The notes beneath the pieces were generated by a model. It was not told the origin of the DNA. It ran no database searches and saw only the letters and a program-made list of their open reading frames with translations. 64,000 bases of DNA from Victivallaceae bacterium. Lineage in GTDB: Bacteria > Verrucomicrobiota > Lentisphaeria > Victivallales > Victivallaceae. This document shows positions 39,210 through 46,970 of this stretch, in pieces. Position 1 is the first letter of the stretch; each line of letters begins with the position of its first letter. Both the position numbers and the translations under genes were made by a program. The stretch lies in the NCBI GenBank assembly GCA_028709805.1, contig JAQUTL010000001.1, forward strand, positions 279,489-343,488. The letters are read 5' to 3'.

Positions 39210-40877
39210 TCAGCGTTTGTCGCCGCAGCAATTGAACGGGGAGCGCGGGCAGGGGGCGGTCTGAAGCGTTCTCCAGGTAAGATAACCGCCGGAAAGATTG
39301 GCCGCGTTGAAGCCGTTCTGCTTCAGTATCCGTTCGGCCAGATAGCCGCGCAGTCCAACCTGACAGCACACCACGATCAGTCGGCCGCGGTCAAGTTCAT
39401 TCAGCCGCCGGCGCAATTCGCCGAGCGGAATGTTGACGGCGCCGGGAATCGAACCGAGCCGGTTTTCCGCGTCCTGCCGCACATCGAGCACCACGGCGTC
39501 CGCCGGTATCGCGTCGGCATAAACCGGCGTGGTGTCGCCGTTCAGAACGTTCTGCGCAATCATGCCGAGAAAGTTAACCGGGTCTTTGGCGGAACTGTAA
39601 GGCGGAGAATAGGCAAATTCCAGTTCGGCCAACTCCGGAGCGGTCCGGCCGCACTCCATCGCGCAGGCGATGGTGTCGATGCGCTTGGCCACCTTGGACG
39701 GGCCGACGATCTGGGAACCGAGAATTTTCCCGTCCGGCGCAAACATGAATTTGATGTGCAGCTGTGCCGAAGTCGGATAATACCCGGCGTTTGACGCCGG
39801 ATGGGTGTATATCTTATGATAGACGATGCCGAGCTGCTTCAGCCGCGACTCGTTCAGCCCCACCGTGGCGGCCGCGATATTGCCGACTTTTATGACGGAG
39901 GCGCCGTAAGTTCCGCGGTAACGCGAATCGCGTCCCGCGATATTGTCGGCAACGATTCTGGCCTGTTTATTGGCCGGTCCGGCCAGCGGAACCGCCACCC
40001 GGGAAGACGACACCGGATCAATGACCGCCACTGCGTCTCCGGCGGCGAAGATCGCCGGATCGGAGGTCTCCAGCCGGTCGTTGACCACAATATGGCCACG
40101 TTCGGCAAGTTCCAGTCCGGCGGCGCGCGCCAGCTCGGAATTGGGTTTGACTCCCACGCTCAAAATAGCAATATCGCATTCCACGCCGGAGCCGTCTTTC
40201 AGTTCGGCGGTCAGAGTTGAGCCGCTCCTGCTGAATCCGGAAAATTCCGCGTTGAGCCGTAAATCAATGCCGAGCGCGGCAAGTTCGTTGTGAAGATAGG
40301 CGGCCATTTCGCAGTCCAGCGTGGGGAGGACGTGGCCGGAGTGCTGAATCACGGTGACCATCAGGCCGCGCCGCTTCAGATTTTCCGCAGTCTCCAAACC
40401 GATAAAACCGCCGCCGACCACCACGGCGCGTTTCGCCCCGGCCTCGATCGCGGCGTTGATGCCGTCCATGTCCGGGATAGTCCACAGCCGGAAAACGCCG
40501 GGGTCGGAAGCGCCGGGAAACTTGGTATCCAAAGGCGACGATCCGGTGGCCAGAACGAGCCGGTCGTAGGATTCGGTGTAGATCGTGCCGTCGGCGCGGC
40601 GGATGTCGAGTGTTTTGGCATCCCGATGAATGGCGGTCGCCTCGTTTCCGGTGCGCACGTCCACATTGAACCATGCGCGGAATTTCGCCTCCGGCATAAC
40701 CAGCAGATCGGAGCGGTCTTCGATCACTCCGCCGATATGATACGGCAGTCCGCAGTTGGCGAAACTGATGTATTTGCCGCGCTCAAGGAGAATTATCTGA
40801 GCTGATTCGTCGAGTCTCCGCAGTCTTGATGCGGTTCCGGCTCCGGCGGCCACGCCGCCGACAATGATTACTTTCAT
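39210..40877 (-). CDS. CoA-disulfide reductase-like flavoprotein with C-terminal rhodanese domain
   Basis: A 555-residue CoADR-Rhd fusion. FAD motif VIIVGGVAAGAGTASRLRR at the N terminus, single redox cysteine C42 in SFANCGLPYHIGG, NAD motif VVVGGGFIGLETAENLKRRG, dimerisation domain, then a rhodanese domain from about 450 with the catalytic cysteine in IVVCCQVGLRG. Such enzymes reduce CoA disulfide, CoA persulfide or polysulfide with NAD(P)H. It lies 1 bp after the thioredoxin gene and 17 bp before the RND permease. Confidence 0.92.
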   Translation of the reverse strand: MKVIIVGGVAAGAGTASRLRRLDESAQIILLERGKYISFANCGLPYHIGGVIEDRSDLLVMPEAKFRAWFNVDVRTGNEATAIHRDAKTLDIRRADGTIYTESYDRLVLATGSSPLDTKFPGASDPGVFRLWTIPDMDGINAAIEAGAKRAVVVGGGFIGLETAENLKRRGLMVTVIQHSGHVLPTLDCEMAAYLHNELAALGIDLRLNAEFSGFSRSGSTLTAELKDGSGVECDIAILSVGVKPNSELARAAGLELAERGHIVVNDRLETSDPAIFAAGDAVAVIDPVSSSRVAVPLAGPANKQARIVADNIAGRDSRYRGTYGASVIKVGNIAAATVGLNESRLKQLGIVYHKIYTHPASNAGYYPTSAQLHIKFMFAPDGKILGSQIVGPSKVAKRIDTIACAMECGRTAPELAELEFAYSPPYSSAKDPVNFLGMIAQNVLNGDTTPVYADAIPADAVVLDVRQDAENRLGSIPGAVNIPLGELRRRLNELDRGRLIVVCCQVGLRGYLAERILKQNGFNAANLSGGYLTWRTLQTAPCPRSPFNCCGDKR

Positions 40878-40878
40878 A

Positions 40879-41322
40879 TTATTCTCCTCCTCCGGTCTGC
40901 GCGGCCATGTTCAACAGCGCTTCGGAATTTTGAACGCCGCTGGTTCTGAAAACTTCTTTTCCGTCCCGGAAAACAATCCAGGTGGGAACGCTCTGAACAT
41001 TGAAGCGTTCGGCAAGGTCGCGCGCTTCGTCGATATTCACTTTGGCGATTCTTGCGCCATCCGGCAGCCGCGGAACCGTTTCCGCGATGATCGGCATCTG
41101 CATCTTGCACGGACCGCACCAGGAGGCCCAAAAGTCCACCAGCACCACGCCGGACGCAATTCCGGATTCAAAATCGGCGCCGATAAGCTCCGTTACCCCG
41201 GCGATGTGTTCCACCGGGGATTTTCTGGACTGGACAAACCGACCCACCGCCCAGATTACCACCAGCGCCGCCACAACTATATACCAGTAGCGGATAAACG
41301 GACATACTGTGCAATTCTCCAT
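40879..41322 (-). CDS. Membrane-anchored thioredoxin
   Basis: A 147-residue protein: short N terminus with an additional C4-x2-C7 pair, one membrane helix (about 10-30), then a thioredoxin domain with W68-C-G-P-C72 and the cis-proline region VPTWIVF. The ATG at 41322 has a GGAGG site; the longer open frame upstream lacks one and its TTG would overlap the promoter. It probably keeps an extracytoplasmic or membrane-side thiol partner reduced, or is fed by the reductase encoded next to it. First gene of the thioredoxin-CoADR-RND-adaptor-ArsR operon. Confidence 0.88.
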   Translation of the reverse strand: MENCTVCPFIRYWYIVVAALVVIWAVGRFVQSRKSPVEHIAGVTELIGADFESGIASGVVLVDFWASWCGPCKMQMPIIAETVPRLPDGARIAKVNIDEARDLAERFNVQSVPTWIVFRDGKEVFRTSGVQNSEALLNMAAQTGGGE

Positions 41323-41533
41323 TTTACACCTCCTTTTATATTTCCCCTTGAGAAAAATATCACGACAACCCGATAATGCAAGCGCAAAATAATTGCCGCT
41401 GTTATTAAACGGCATTTCCATAATGCGCCCACCCGCAACACCCGGATCAAAGTGCATTGTCGCCACCAGAACCGGGAACAACACTGCCGCGACCGCAACC
41501 CGCATTAGAACGGATAATATCGCAACTGCTATC

Positions 41534-41561
41534 AAAATATCATGATATTATTATATGTCAA
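41534..41561 (-). promoter_or_regulatory. Promoter of the thioredoxin-RND-ArsR operon
   Basis: Minus strand perfect TTGACA (41561-41556), 16-bp spacer, TATTTT (41539-41534). The spacer is filled by a 14-bp palindrome. The mRNA leader would be about 205 nt long. Confidence 0.6.
41536..41549. promoter_or_regulatory. Perfect 14-bp palindrome, candidate ArsR operator
   Basis: AATATCATGATATT reads the same on both strands and lies between the -35 and -10 boxes. AT-rich dyads with ATA/TAT ends are usual ArsR-family operators, so repression by the ArsR protein of the same operon is the simplest reading. Inference. Confidence 0.55.
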
Positions 41562-41594
41562 ATGAAAAATGACAGTTTTATTGATTTTTATTTT

Positions 41595-41702
41595 TCATGG
41601 GGGTAATCTGGCGGTCGGCACGGGCAGAATCAGGCTCTGACCGGCGGTGATGCAAAGTGCGTCGGCGGAGAGAGCAGGATGGTGAAAATATTCCGCGGTC
41701 AA
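41595..41702 (-). pseudogene. 35-codon LysM-like remnant in frame behind the sensor kinase stop
   Basis: After the kinase TAG the same frame stays open for 36 more codons from a TTG. The product contains LSADALCITAGQSLILPVP, which looks like the second half of a LysM peptidoglycan-binding repeat. No ribosome site. It could be the decayed end of an old gene or chance; the similarity is judged by eye only. Confidence 0.3.
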
Positions 41703-41705
41703 ATA

Positions 41706-44081
41706 CTATTTAGCCGCGCTGCCGCCGTTGGAATGAAGTTCATTGAGCAGCATTCCTCCGGCGTTTTTCCTTTTGTTGACGGCGATGAACAGCCGATTGA
41801 GCTTTTCGAGTGTCAGCGGCTTTATCAGCACACCGTCAAAGGAGTCAAGATTATGGCCGGTATCGGCGTAAATGTCGGCGGTGACAACAAATATTTTCGC
41901 ATCTTTTCCGCCCGGTATGTCGCGAATGGCGGCCGCCAGATCGCATCCGCTCATTTTAGGCATTTTCAAATCGGTCATCACAATATCAAACGGGGTGCGT
42001 TCAAATAATTTCAGCGCTTTCCGTCCGCTGTTTGCCGTTACCGGGTCAAGTCCGAATTTCCGCAGCATGCGGTCCAGCACCGTCAGATTAAGCGGCTGAT
42101 CGTCCACTATCAGTATGCTGTATTTCAGCGAATCAAGCAATGCCGCTTTGTTTTCTCCGGTCTGTTCGTCGCGAACCGATGAGGTGGCGACACCGGCCAA
42201 CTCAAGCGTGAAGCAACTTCCTTTGCCGTAGACGCTTTCCGCCTTCAGCACACCATTCATCGCCTTGGCCAGCCGCATGGAGATGCTCAGTCCAAGCCCG
42301 GTTCCGGTTTGTTTTGCATTGGAGTGCTCATCATTTGCCTGAGTGAACGGCTGAAAGAGTTTGCTCAGGAACTCCGGACGCATGCCGATACCGGTGTCTT
42401 TGACCCGAATGGTCAGGACACCGGCGCCGTTTGCCGCCGGAGCATATTCGCCGCTCAGTTCAATCGAACCATGTTCGGTGAATTTAAATGCGTTTCCGAC
42501 CAGATTCAGAATGATTTGCCGCAGACGAACCGGATCGGTCATCACCGACGGAATTGCCGGCGGCAGCGACACTTTGAATTCGATCTTCTTTTCTTTGCTT
42601 TGCCGACTGAAAATCGCTTTTATCTCGTGAAACAGCTCGCCAAGGTTGGTGCTGTCGTTTTTTATTTTCAGTCTTCCGGCGTCGAGTTTTGCCAAATCGA
42701 GAATGTCGTTTATCAGATCAAGCAGGGCGTTGCTGGAAAACTGAATGGCTTCAAGATAATCGAACCGTTCATCCGGCGGCAGAGAGTCGTCCCGCAGCAA
42801 CTCGGAGAATCCGATCACCGTATTGAGCGGCGTTCTTATTTCGTGGCTCATGGTGGAAAGGAAGTCGGTTTTCGCGCGGTCGGCGGCATGAGCGTCTTCA
42901 AGCGCCGTTTTCAACTTTGCGGCGTATTCCTCGGATTTCTTCTGGTGGCGTATCATGCGCAGCATTACAACGAACAGCAGCGCGGCCAGCATAAAAAAGA
43001 TCAGTCCGGCAATAAGCAGAAACTCATTCTGATAGACCGTCCACCAGCTTGGAGGCCGGTTTTCAATAATCGCGTCCGTCGGAATCAAATCCGTCGGAAC
43101 GTTGAAGGATGACAGAGCGCCCCAGTCCAAAATCATCCGCGGCGGAATATTTCTGTGAACGGCGGCATTATTGCCGCCGGACTGCCCGGACAACGCAGCG
43201 AAAACATCCGCCGCCGCCGCCGCGCCGATATCCCGCCCGGATATGACCACGCCGCCGATCGCGCCGAACGTTATAAGCGAACGTCTTGTGACAAATATCG
43301 GAACCCTGGCCGTGCCGGACAATTCTGAAATCATGCCTACTTCATCCGGACCGTTCCGCCGGCATGACCAGCGGAGAAAAAAGACGATGGCGTCTTCAGC
43401 ATGATTCTTTATAAAGTCGATCACCTCGCTGTCGCTTGTTTTCCGGCAGAAAAAGACGTGGAGATTGATTCCGGGAACGACCGAGGAAATCTGCCGGATG
43501 CCATCGGGCGTTAATTGGTCAGCGTCGGCATCGTCGGTCAAGATTATAAAATCACGGCGTTCCGGAAACAATGCTGCCGCAAGTTCCAAGGTTCCGCGCA
43601 GCGTCGGGCGTATCGCGTTTCCGGATATTTGCAGCGGAAGTTTTTCCTCTTCCGGTGCAGTCACCACCCCCATGTTATAGATGAATGTGGACTCCGGTAT
43701 TTTGTCGTGATGCTTTTCGATTATCTCCACCGCCTTGTTGCCGATGGTGATCACTGCGGCGAATTTTCCGGCTTCAAGCGACGGCAGCAATGGCAGCAGC
43801 GACGCGTCGGAAATCCGGTCCGGCCAGACATCGGAATGCAGTTCGACCTGATAATAAACAAACGGTTCCGCAGTCAGCCTCAGCATTGAGCGCATAAAAC
43901 TGCTGGAAACATCCGTTTCCCGGGACCTTTCGATACTGGAGGAATGCACCAGCAGTATCCGGCGGCCATGTGTGTTGTCTTTTTCGTCTTCCGTCGCTGA
44001 GGCCGGCAGCAAAAGCAACAACAGCAACAGAACCAGCAATCTCACCAATCCTTTGATCCTGAAATCAATGTCCAGCGCCAT
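41706..44081 (-). CDS. Hybrid sensor histidine kinase with periplasmic substrate-binding-like sensor and receiver domain
   Basis: A 791-residue protein. Signal/anchor helix (about 10-27), a periplasmic region of about 310 residues resembling ABC-type substrate-binding sensors (HGRRILLVHSSS, FIILTDDADADQ), one membrane helix at about 350-373, coiled coil, HisKA with H box TMSHEIRTPLN, HATPase domain (NLVGNAFKFTEHG), and a C-terminal receiver with the phosphorylatable Asp in MTDLKMP. No DNA-binding output is fused, so a separate response regulator or phosphotransfer protein must exist. The ATG at 44081 has GGAG upstream; an in-frame GTG at 44129 would lie close to the -10 box. Confidence 0.9.
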   Translation of the reverse strand: MALDIDFRIKGLVRLLVLLLLLLLLPASATEDEKDNTHGRRILLVHSSSIERSRETDVSSSFMRSMLRLTAEPFVYYQVELHSDVWPDRISDASLLPLLPSLEAGKFAAVITIGNKAVEIIEKHHDKIPESTFIYNMGVVTAPEEEKLPLQISGNAIRPTLRGTLELAAALFPERRDFIILTDDADADQLTPDGIRQISSVVPGINLHVFFCRKTSDSEVIDFIKNHAEDAIVFFLRWSCRRNGPDEVGMISELSGTARVPIFVTRRSLITFGAIGGVVISGRDIGAAAAADVFAALSGQSGGNNAAVHRNIPPRMILDWGALSSFNVPTDLIPTDAIIENRPPSWWTVYQNEFLLIAGLIFFMLAALLFVVMLRMIRHQKKSEEYAAKLKTALEDAHAADRAKTDFLSTMSHEIRTPLNTVIGFSELLRDDSLPPDERFDYLEAIQFSSNALLDLINDILDLAKLDAGRLKIKNDSTNLGELFHEIKAIFSRQSKEKKIEFKVSLPPAIPSVMTDPVRLRQIILNLVGNAFKFTEHGSIELSGEYAPAANGAGVLTIRVKDTGIGMRPEFLSKLFQPFTQANDEHSNAKQTGTGLGLSISMRLAKAMNGVLKAESVYGKGSCFTLELAGVATSSVRDEQTGENKAALLDSLKYSILIVDDQPLNLTVLDRMLRKFGLDPVTANSGRKALKLFERTPFDIVMTDLKMPKMSGCDLAAAIRDIPGGKDAKIFVVTADIYADTGHNLDSFDGVLIKPLTLEKLNRLFIAVNKRKNAGGMLLNELHSNGGSAAK

Positions 44082-44114
44082 TTTCGCAATCTCCAAAATG
44101 ATATATAATGACGT

Positions 44115-44142
44115 AATATAGCATTTCACCGCATTTTTTCAA
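44115..44142 (-). promoter_or_regulatory. Putative promoter of the sensor kinase
   Basis: Minus strand TTGAAA (44142-44137), 16-bp spacer, TATATT (44120-44115) with an upstream TG (TGCTATATTA). Leader of about 30 nt to the ATG at 44081. Confidence 0.55.
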
Positions 44143-44200
44143 TTAAAACATCTTTTTTAGCGCACGCCGTCCACAACGCGGCTGTTTTTTACGCCGGCGA

Positions 44201-44228
44201 TTGTTTTTTATTCTAAAGAAGCTATATT
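44201..44228 (+). promoter_or_regulatory. Putative fumarase promoter, leaderless geometry
   Basis: TTGTTT (44201-44206), 16-bp spacer, TATATT (44223-44228). The ATG at 44239 is 10 bp past the -10 and has no purine-rich ribosome site, so the 5' leader would be only a few nucleotides. Confidence 0.5.
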
Positions 44229-44238
44229 ATTATTTATT

Positions 44239-45126
44239 ATGAAAATTCAAATCGCACAAAATAAATCGATGCGGGACATGGTGCGCCATATTCCGTTCAA
44301 GGCGGTGGCAGACGCCGTCACTAAATGCTGTCTGGAGGCCGCAACCCGGCTTCCGTCCGACGTGCTCGCTAAAATCGGCGACGCACTGAAGGCCGAGACT
44401 TCAGAACTTGGCCGCGACTTTCTTCGGCAATATCTTGAAAACGCCGAAATTGCGGCGACGCACAATCTCCCGCTTTGCCAGGACACCGGATTCGCGGTGT
44501 TCTTTGTGGAGATGGGCGCATTCACCGTAATCGACGGCGGAACGATCACCGAGGCGATCACCGCCGGCACCGCGCGCGGCTATGAACTCGGGTTTCTGCG
44601 CAAGTCGATAGTTTCCGACCCGATATTCAAGCGGGTCAACACCAAGGACAACACTCCGCCGATCATTCATCTCACTCAAGTCCCGGGCGACGGGCTGTCG
44701 GTGATTCTCGCCCCGAAGGGCGGCGGCTCGGAGAACATGAGCGCGCTGAAGATGCTCACTCCGGCGGCCGGCGAACAGGGTGTGATCGATTTTGTGGTTG
44801 ACAGCGTGATCCGGGCCGGCGGGAATCCGTGTCCGCCGACCGTGGTCGGCGTCGGCGTTGGCGGAACTTTTGAAAAGGCGGCGTTTCTGGCCAAAAAAGC
44901 GCTGATTCGTCAGCTCGGAACGCACAATCAGGATCCGCAGTACGCGGAGCTTGAGCGCAAGATTCTTGAAAAAATCAACGCGTCGCATGTCGGTCCGCAG
45001 GGACTGGGCGGAGACATCACCAGTTTTGCGGTTCATGTCGAACAGTTCCCGTGCCACATCGCCAGTCTGCCGGTGGCGGTGAATCTCAACTGTCACGCGG
45101 CGCGCCACGCCGGATTTGAACTTTAG
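44239..45126 (+). CDS. Class I fumarate hydratase, alpha subunit
   Basis: A 295-residue alpha subunit of the Fe-S fumarase/tartrate dehydratase family. The cluster cysteines are expected in NLPLCQDTGF and in GGNPCPPTVVGVG; the substrate loop TQVPGDGLSVILAPKGGGSENMS is present. It interconverts fumarate and malate with the beta subunit encoded 10 bp downstream. L-tartrate dehydratase is the alternative within the family. The oxygen-sensitive class I enzyme fits an anaerobe. Confidence 0.92.
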   Translation: MKIQIAQNKSMRDMVRHIPFKAVADAVTKCCLEAATRLPSDVLAKIGDALKAETSELGRDFLRQYLENAEIAATHNLPLCQDTGFAVFFVEMGAFTVIDGGTITEAITAGTARGYELGFLRKSIVSDPIFKRVNTKDNTPPIIHLTQVPGDGLSVILAPKGGGSENMSALKMLTPAAGEQGVIDFVVDSVIRAGGNPCPPTVVGVGVGGTFEKAAFLAKKALIRQLGTHNQDPQYAELERKILEKINASHVGPQGLGGDITSFAVHVEQFPCHIASLPVAVNLNCHAARHAGFEL

Positions 45127-45136
45127 GGGAGGGGAA

Positions 45137-45670
45137 ATGGACGCAATAAAGATTTCCGCTCCGACCGACCGGGCGACAATGAAAAAACTTCGCGCCGGCG
45201 ACCGTGTTCTGCTGTCCGGCGTGATTTATACCGGACGCGACGCCGCACACCGCCGCATGGTGGCGGCGCTTGACGCCGGAGAGCCGTTGCCGGTGGAACT
45301 TGAAAATCAGATAATTTATTTTGTCGGTCCCTGTCCGGCGCCGCCGGGAAGACCGGTGGGCAGCGCCGGACCGACCACCAGTTACCGGATGGACAGTTAC
45401 TCGCCGCGGCTGCTGCGCGACGCCGGGCTGCTCGGCATGATCGGCAAAGGCGACCGGTCGGATCAAGTCATCGCGGCGATGCAAGAGGTCGACGCCGTTT
45501 ACTTTGCCGCCACCGGCGGAGCCGGCGCGCTGATTGCCGAACGGATCAAGAAATGCGACACGATCGCTTATTCCGATCTGGGACCGGAGGCGATATTCCG
45601 GATGGAAGTCGAGGACTTTCCGCTGGTGGTCGCCATTGACGCCGATGGCAACGACCTGTACCGGCGCTGA
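45137..45670 (+). CDS. Class I fumarate hydratase, beta subunit
   Basis: A 177-residue beta subunit with SAGPTTSYRMDSYSPRLL and MIGKGDRSDQVI, both typical of the C-terminal fumarase domain. The ATG at 45137 follows AGGGGAGGGG. It must pair with the alpha subunit just upstream. Confidence 0.92.
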   Translation: MDAIKISAPTDRATMKKLRAGDRVLLSGVIYTGRDAAHRRMVAALDAGEPLPVELENQIIYFVGPCPAPPGRPVGSAGPTTSYRMDSYSPRLLRDAGLLGMIGKGDRSDQVIAAMQEVDAVYFAATGGAGALIAERIKKCDTIAYSDLGPEAIFRMEVEDFPLVVAIDADGNDLYRR

Positions 45671-45682
45671 GATTCAATCCGA

Positions 45683-45940
45683 ATGGCCAAAGTAATACAC
45701 GATCTCAAGCCTCCGCACGACGGCGAAAGCTGGTTTGGCTATTTTTTCCGTCATTCCGGCGCGGACACCCGGCTGCTGTACTGCGCGGTTTACGGTTGCC
45801 CCCGCCCACCGACATCGGCGGCGCCGATGAACGACGATGTCTCCGGACGCCGCTTCGTGGCGCCGCTGTGCGCCGAACACGCCGGAAGCAGCGAAGAGTT
45901 GGTCATCTACCGTTTTGCGCTGACTGCGGATTTGAAATGA
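45683..45940 (+). CDS. Small cysteine-containing protein of unknown function
   Basis: An 85-residue protein starting 12 bp after the fumarase beta stop. C-x4-C (LLYCAVYGC) and C-x2-H (LCAEH) pairs could make a zinc site. No signal peptide or membrane helix. The Shine-Dalgarno is weak. I do not recognise the family; codon use and position in the operon favour a real gene. Confidence 0.55.
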   Translation: MAKVIHDLKPPHDGESWFGYFFRHSGADTRLLYCAVYGCPRPPTSAAPMNDDVSGRRFVAPLCAEHAGSSEELVIYRFALTADLK

Positions 45941-45962
45941 CATCTTTTTCTCGGCGGCCTGG

Positions 45963-45991
45963 TTGCCTGATCCGCATTGCGGATGTATATT
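45963..45991 (+). promoter_or_regulatory. Putative promoter of the cobalamin riboswitch transcript
   Basis: TTGCCT (45963-45968), 17-bp spacer, TATATT (45986-45991). Transcription would start about 45998, just at the 5' edge of the riboswitch. Confidence 0.55.
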
Positions 45992-45997
45992 ATTCCT

Positions 45998-46141
45998 CAT
46001 AGACTGCCTGGGTGCGGGTGAAGCCGGTCAAAGTCCGGCGCTGTCGCGCAACTGTTGGAAGAGGAAGACGTCTTCACTCTTCAAGCCAGATCCCCGCGGG
46101 CGGTTCTCAAACAGCTTACGGTGCGCAGGACACCGGGAGGG
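45998..46141 (+). promoter_or_regulatory. Cobalamin (B12) riboswitch with translational expression platform
   Basis: The core GAAGCCGGTCAAAGTCCGGCGC...GCGCAACTG and the B12-box-like AAGCCAGATCCCCGC (46083-46097) match the cobalamin aptamer. A closing helix pairs 46003-46008 (ACTGCC) with 46099-46104 (GGCGGT). Downstream hairpin CGGTG/CACCG (46119-46123/46131-46135) exposes GCGC, complementary to GCGC in the aptamer loop at 46046-46049, which would make the L5-L13 kissing contact. The ribosome site GGAGG (46136-46140) abuts the hairpin, so ligand binding should block translation of the following gene. Confidence 0.85.
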
Positions 46142-46148
46142 AACGTTG

Positions 46149-46955
46149 TTGCAGATGGATTGTCATTTTTTCTCAAGCCGCGGCCGCTTCACGCTGGTCG
46201 AACTCCTCGTTGTGATCGGAATCATCGGAATTTTGAGCGCCATGCTGATGCCGGCGCTCGGCCGGGCGAAAATGGTCGCCCAGTCAACCGACTGTAAAAG
46301 CAACATCCGGCAGCTTGTGGCTGGAAATCTGCTGTACGCTGACACCTTTCACGGGTATCTGGCGCCTTATGCCTCCGACATGATGGGGGCCAACAAACAC
46401 CGCTGGCACGGCACCAGTGAAGAACCCAGCAATTCCGGCGGCGCCTCATACGACACCTCAAATGGACTGCTGGCCGAATTCATCGGCGGAAGCGGTCAGA
46501 TCAACCGCTGCGCTTCGTTTATCGCTCCGGACGCGATGCAGGCATTTGAAAAGGGCTGCGGCGGCTATGGCTACAACACGCTGGTCGGGACGCTGGCGGA
46601 AAACTGGTCGCCGGAAGCCTATGCATCGGGATGCAAGATCGGACTGATCAACGCCACCGAACGCAAGGTGATGTTTGCCGACTCGTCGATCCCGATCGGG
46701 AAGGGCGGCGGCTGGGGAAACGACCTGCTGGGTTACAGTTCATCAATCGAAGCTCCCGGCGGCTACTGGCTGATGTTCCCCACCATGCACTTCCGGCATC
46801 TCGGCAAGGCAAACATCGGCTATTGCGACGGTCACGTCGGGGAGAGTCCACTGATTTCCTCACATGAAAACTACGATGTTTTATGGAATCTCGGCCATCC
46901 GTGCGAGAACAATGACGAAATGCGTGACCGCTATTATCGTCCGCGTACCAAATAA
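46149..46955 (+). CDS. Pseudopilin-like surface protein with H-x9-DG-type C terminus
   Basis: A protein of about 268 residues with a type IV prepilin leader (GRFTLVELLVVIGIIGIL, SAMLMPALGRAK) and a secreted globular domain ending in MHFRHLGKANIGYCDGHVGE. This is the architecture found in very many copies in Lentisphaerota and Planctomycetes. The start is most likely one of two adjacent TTG codons (46146, 46149), 5-8 nt after GGAGG; the ATG at 46155 is 14 nt away. It would be processed by a prepilin peptidase and may use the type II machinery encoded upstream. The function is unknown; control by the cobalamin riboswitch points to B12 capture or handling at the cell surface. Confidence 0.82.
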   Translation: MQMDCHFFSSRGRFTLVELLVVIGIIGILSAMLMPALGRAKMVAQSTDCKSNIRQLVAGNLLYADTFHGYLAPYASDMMGANKHRWHGTSEEPSNSGGASYDTSNGLLAEFIGGSGQINRCASFIAPDAMQAFEKGCGGYGYNTLVGTLAENWSPEAYASGCKIGLINATERKVMFADSSIPIGKGGGWGNDLLGYSSSIEAPGGYWLMFPTMHFRHLGKANIGYCDGHVGESPLISSHENYDVLWNLGHPCENNDEMRDRYYRPRTK

Positions 46956-46970
46956 GCAGTACGCGATAAT

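Noticed and set aside
40879..41535. Longer form of the membrane thioredoxin with 71 extra residues
   Set aside because: Its TTG start falls in the predicted -10 box and has no ribosome site; the ATG at 41322 has GGAGG at the right distance.
45963..46148. N-terminal extension of the pseudopilin-like protein
   Set aside because: The extra 62 codons are the cobalamin riboswitch and its hairpin, not coding sequence.
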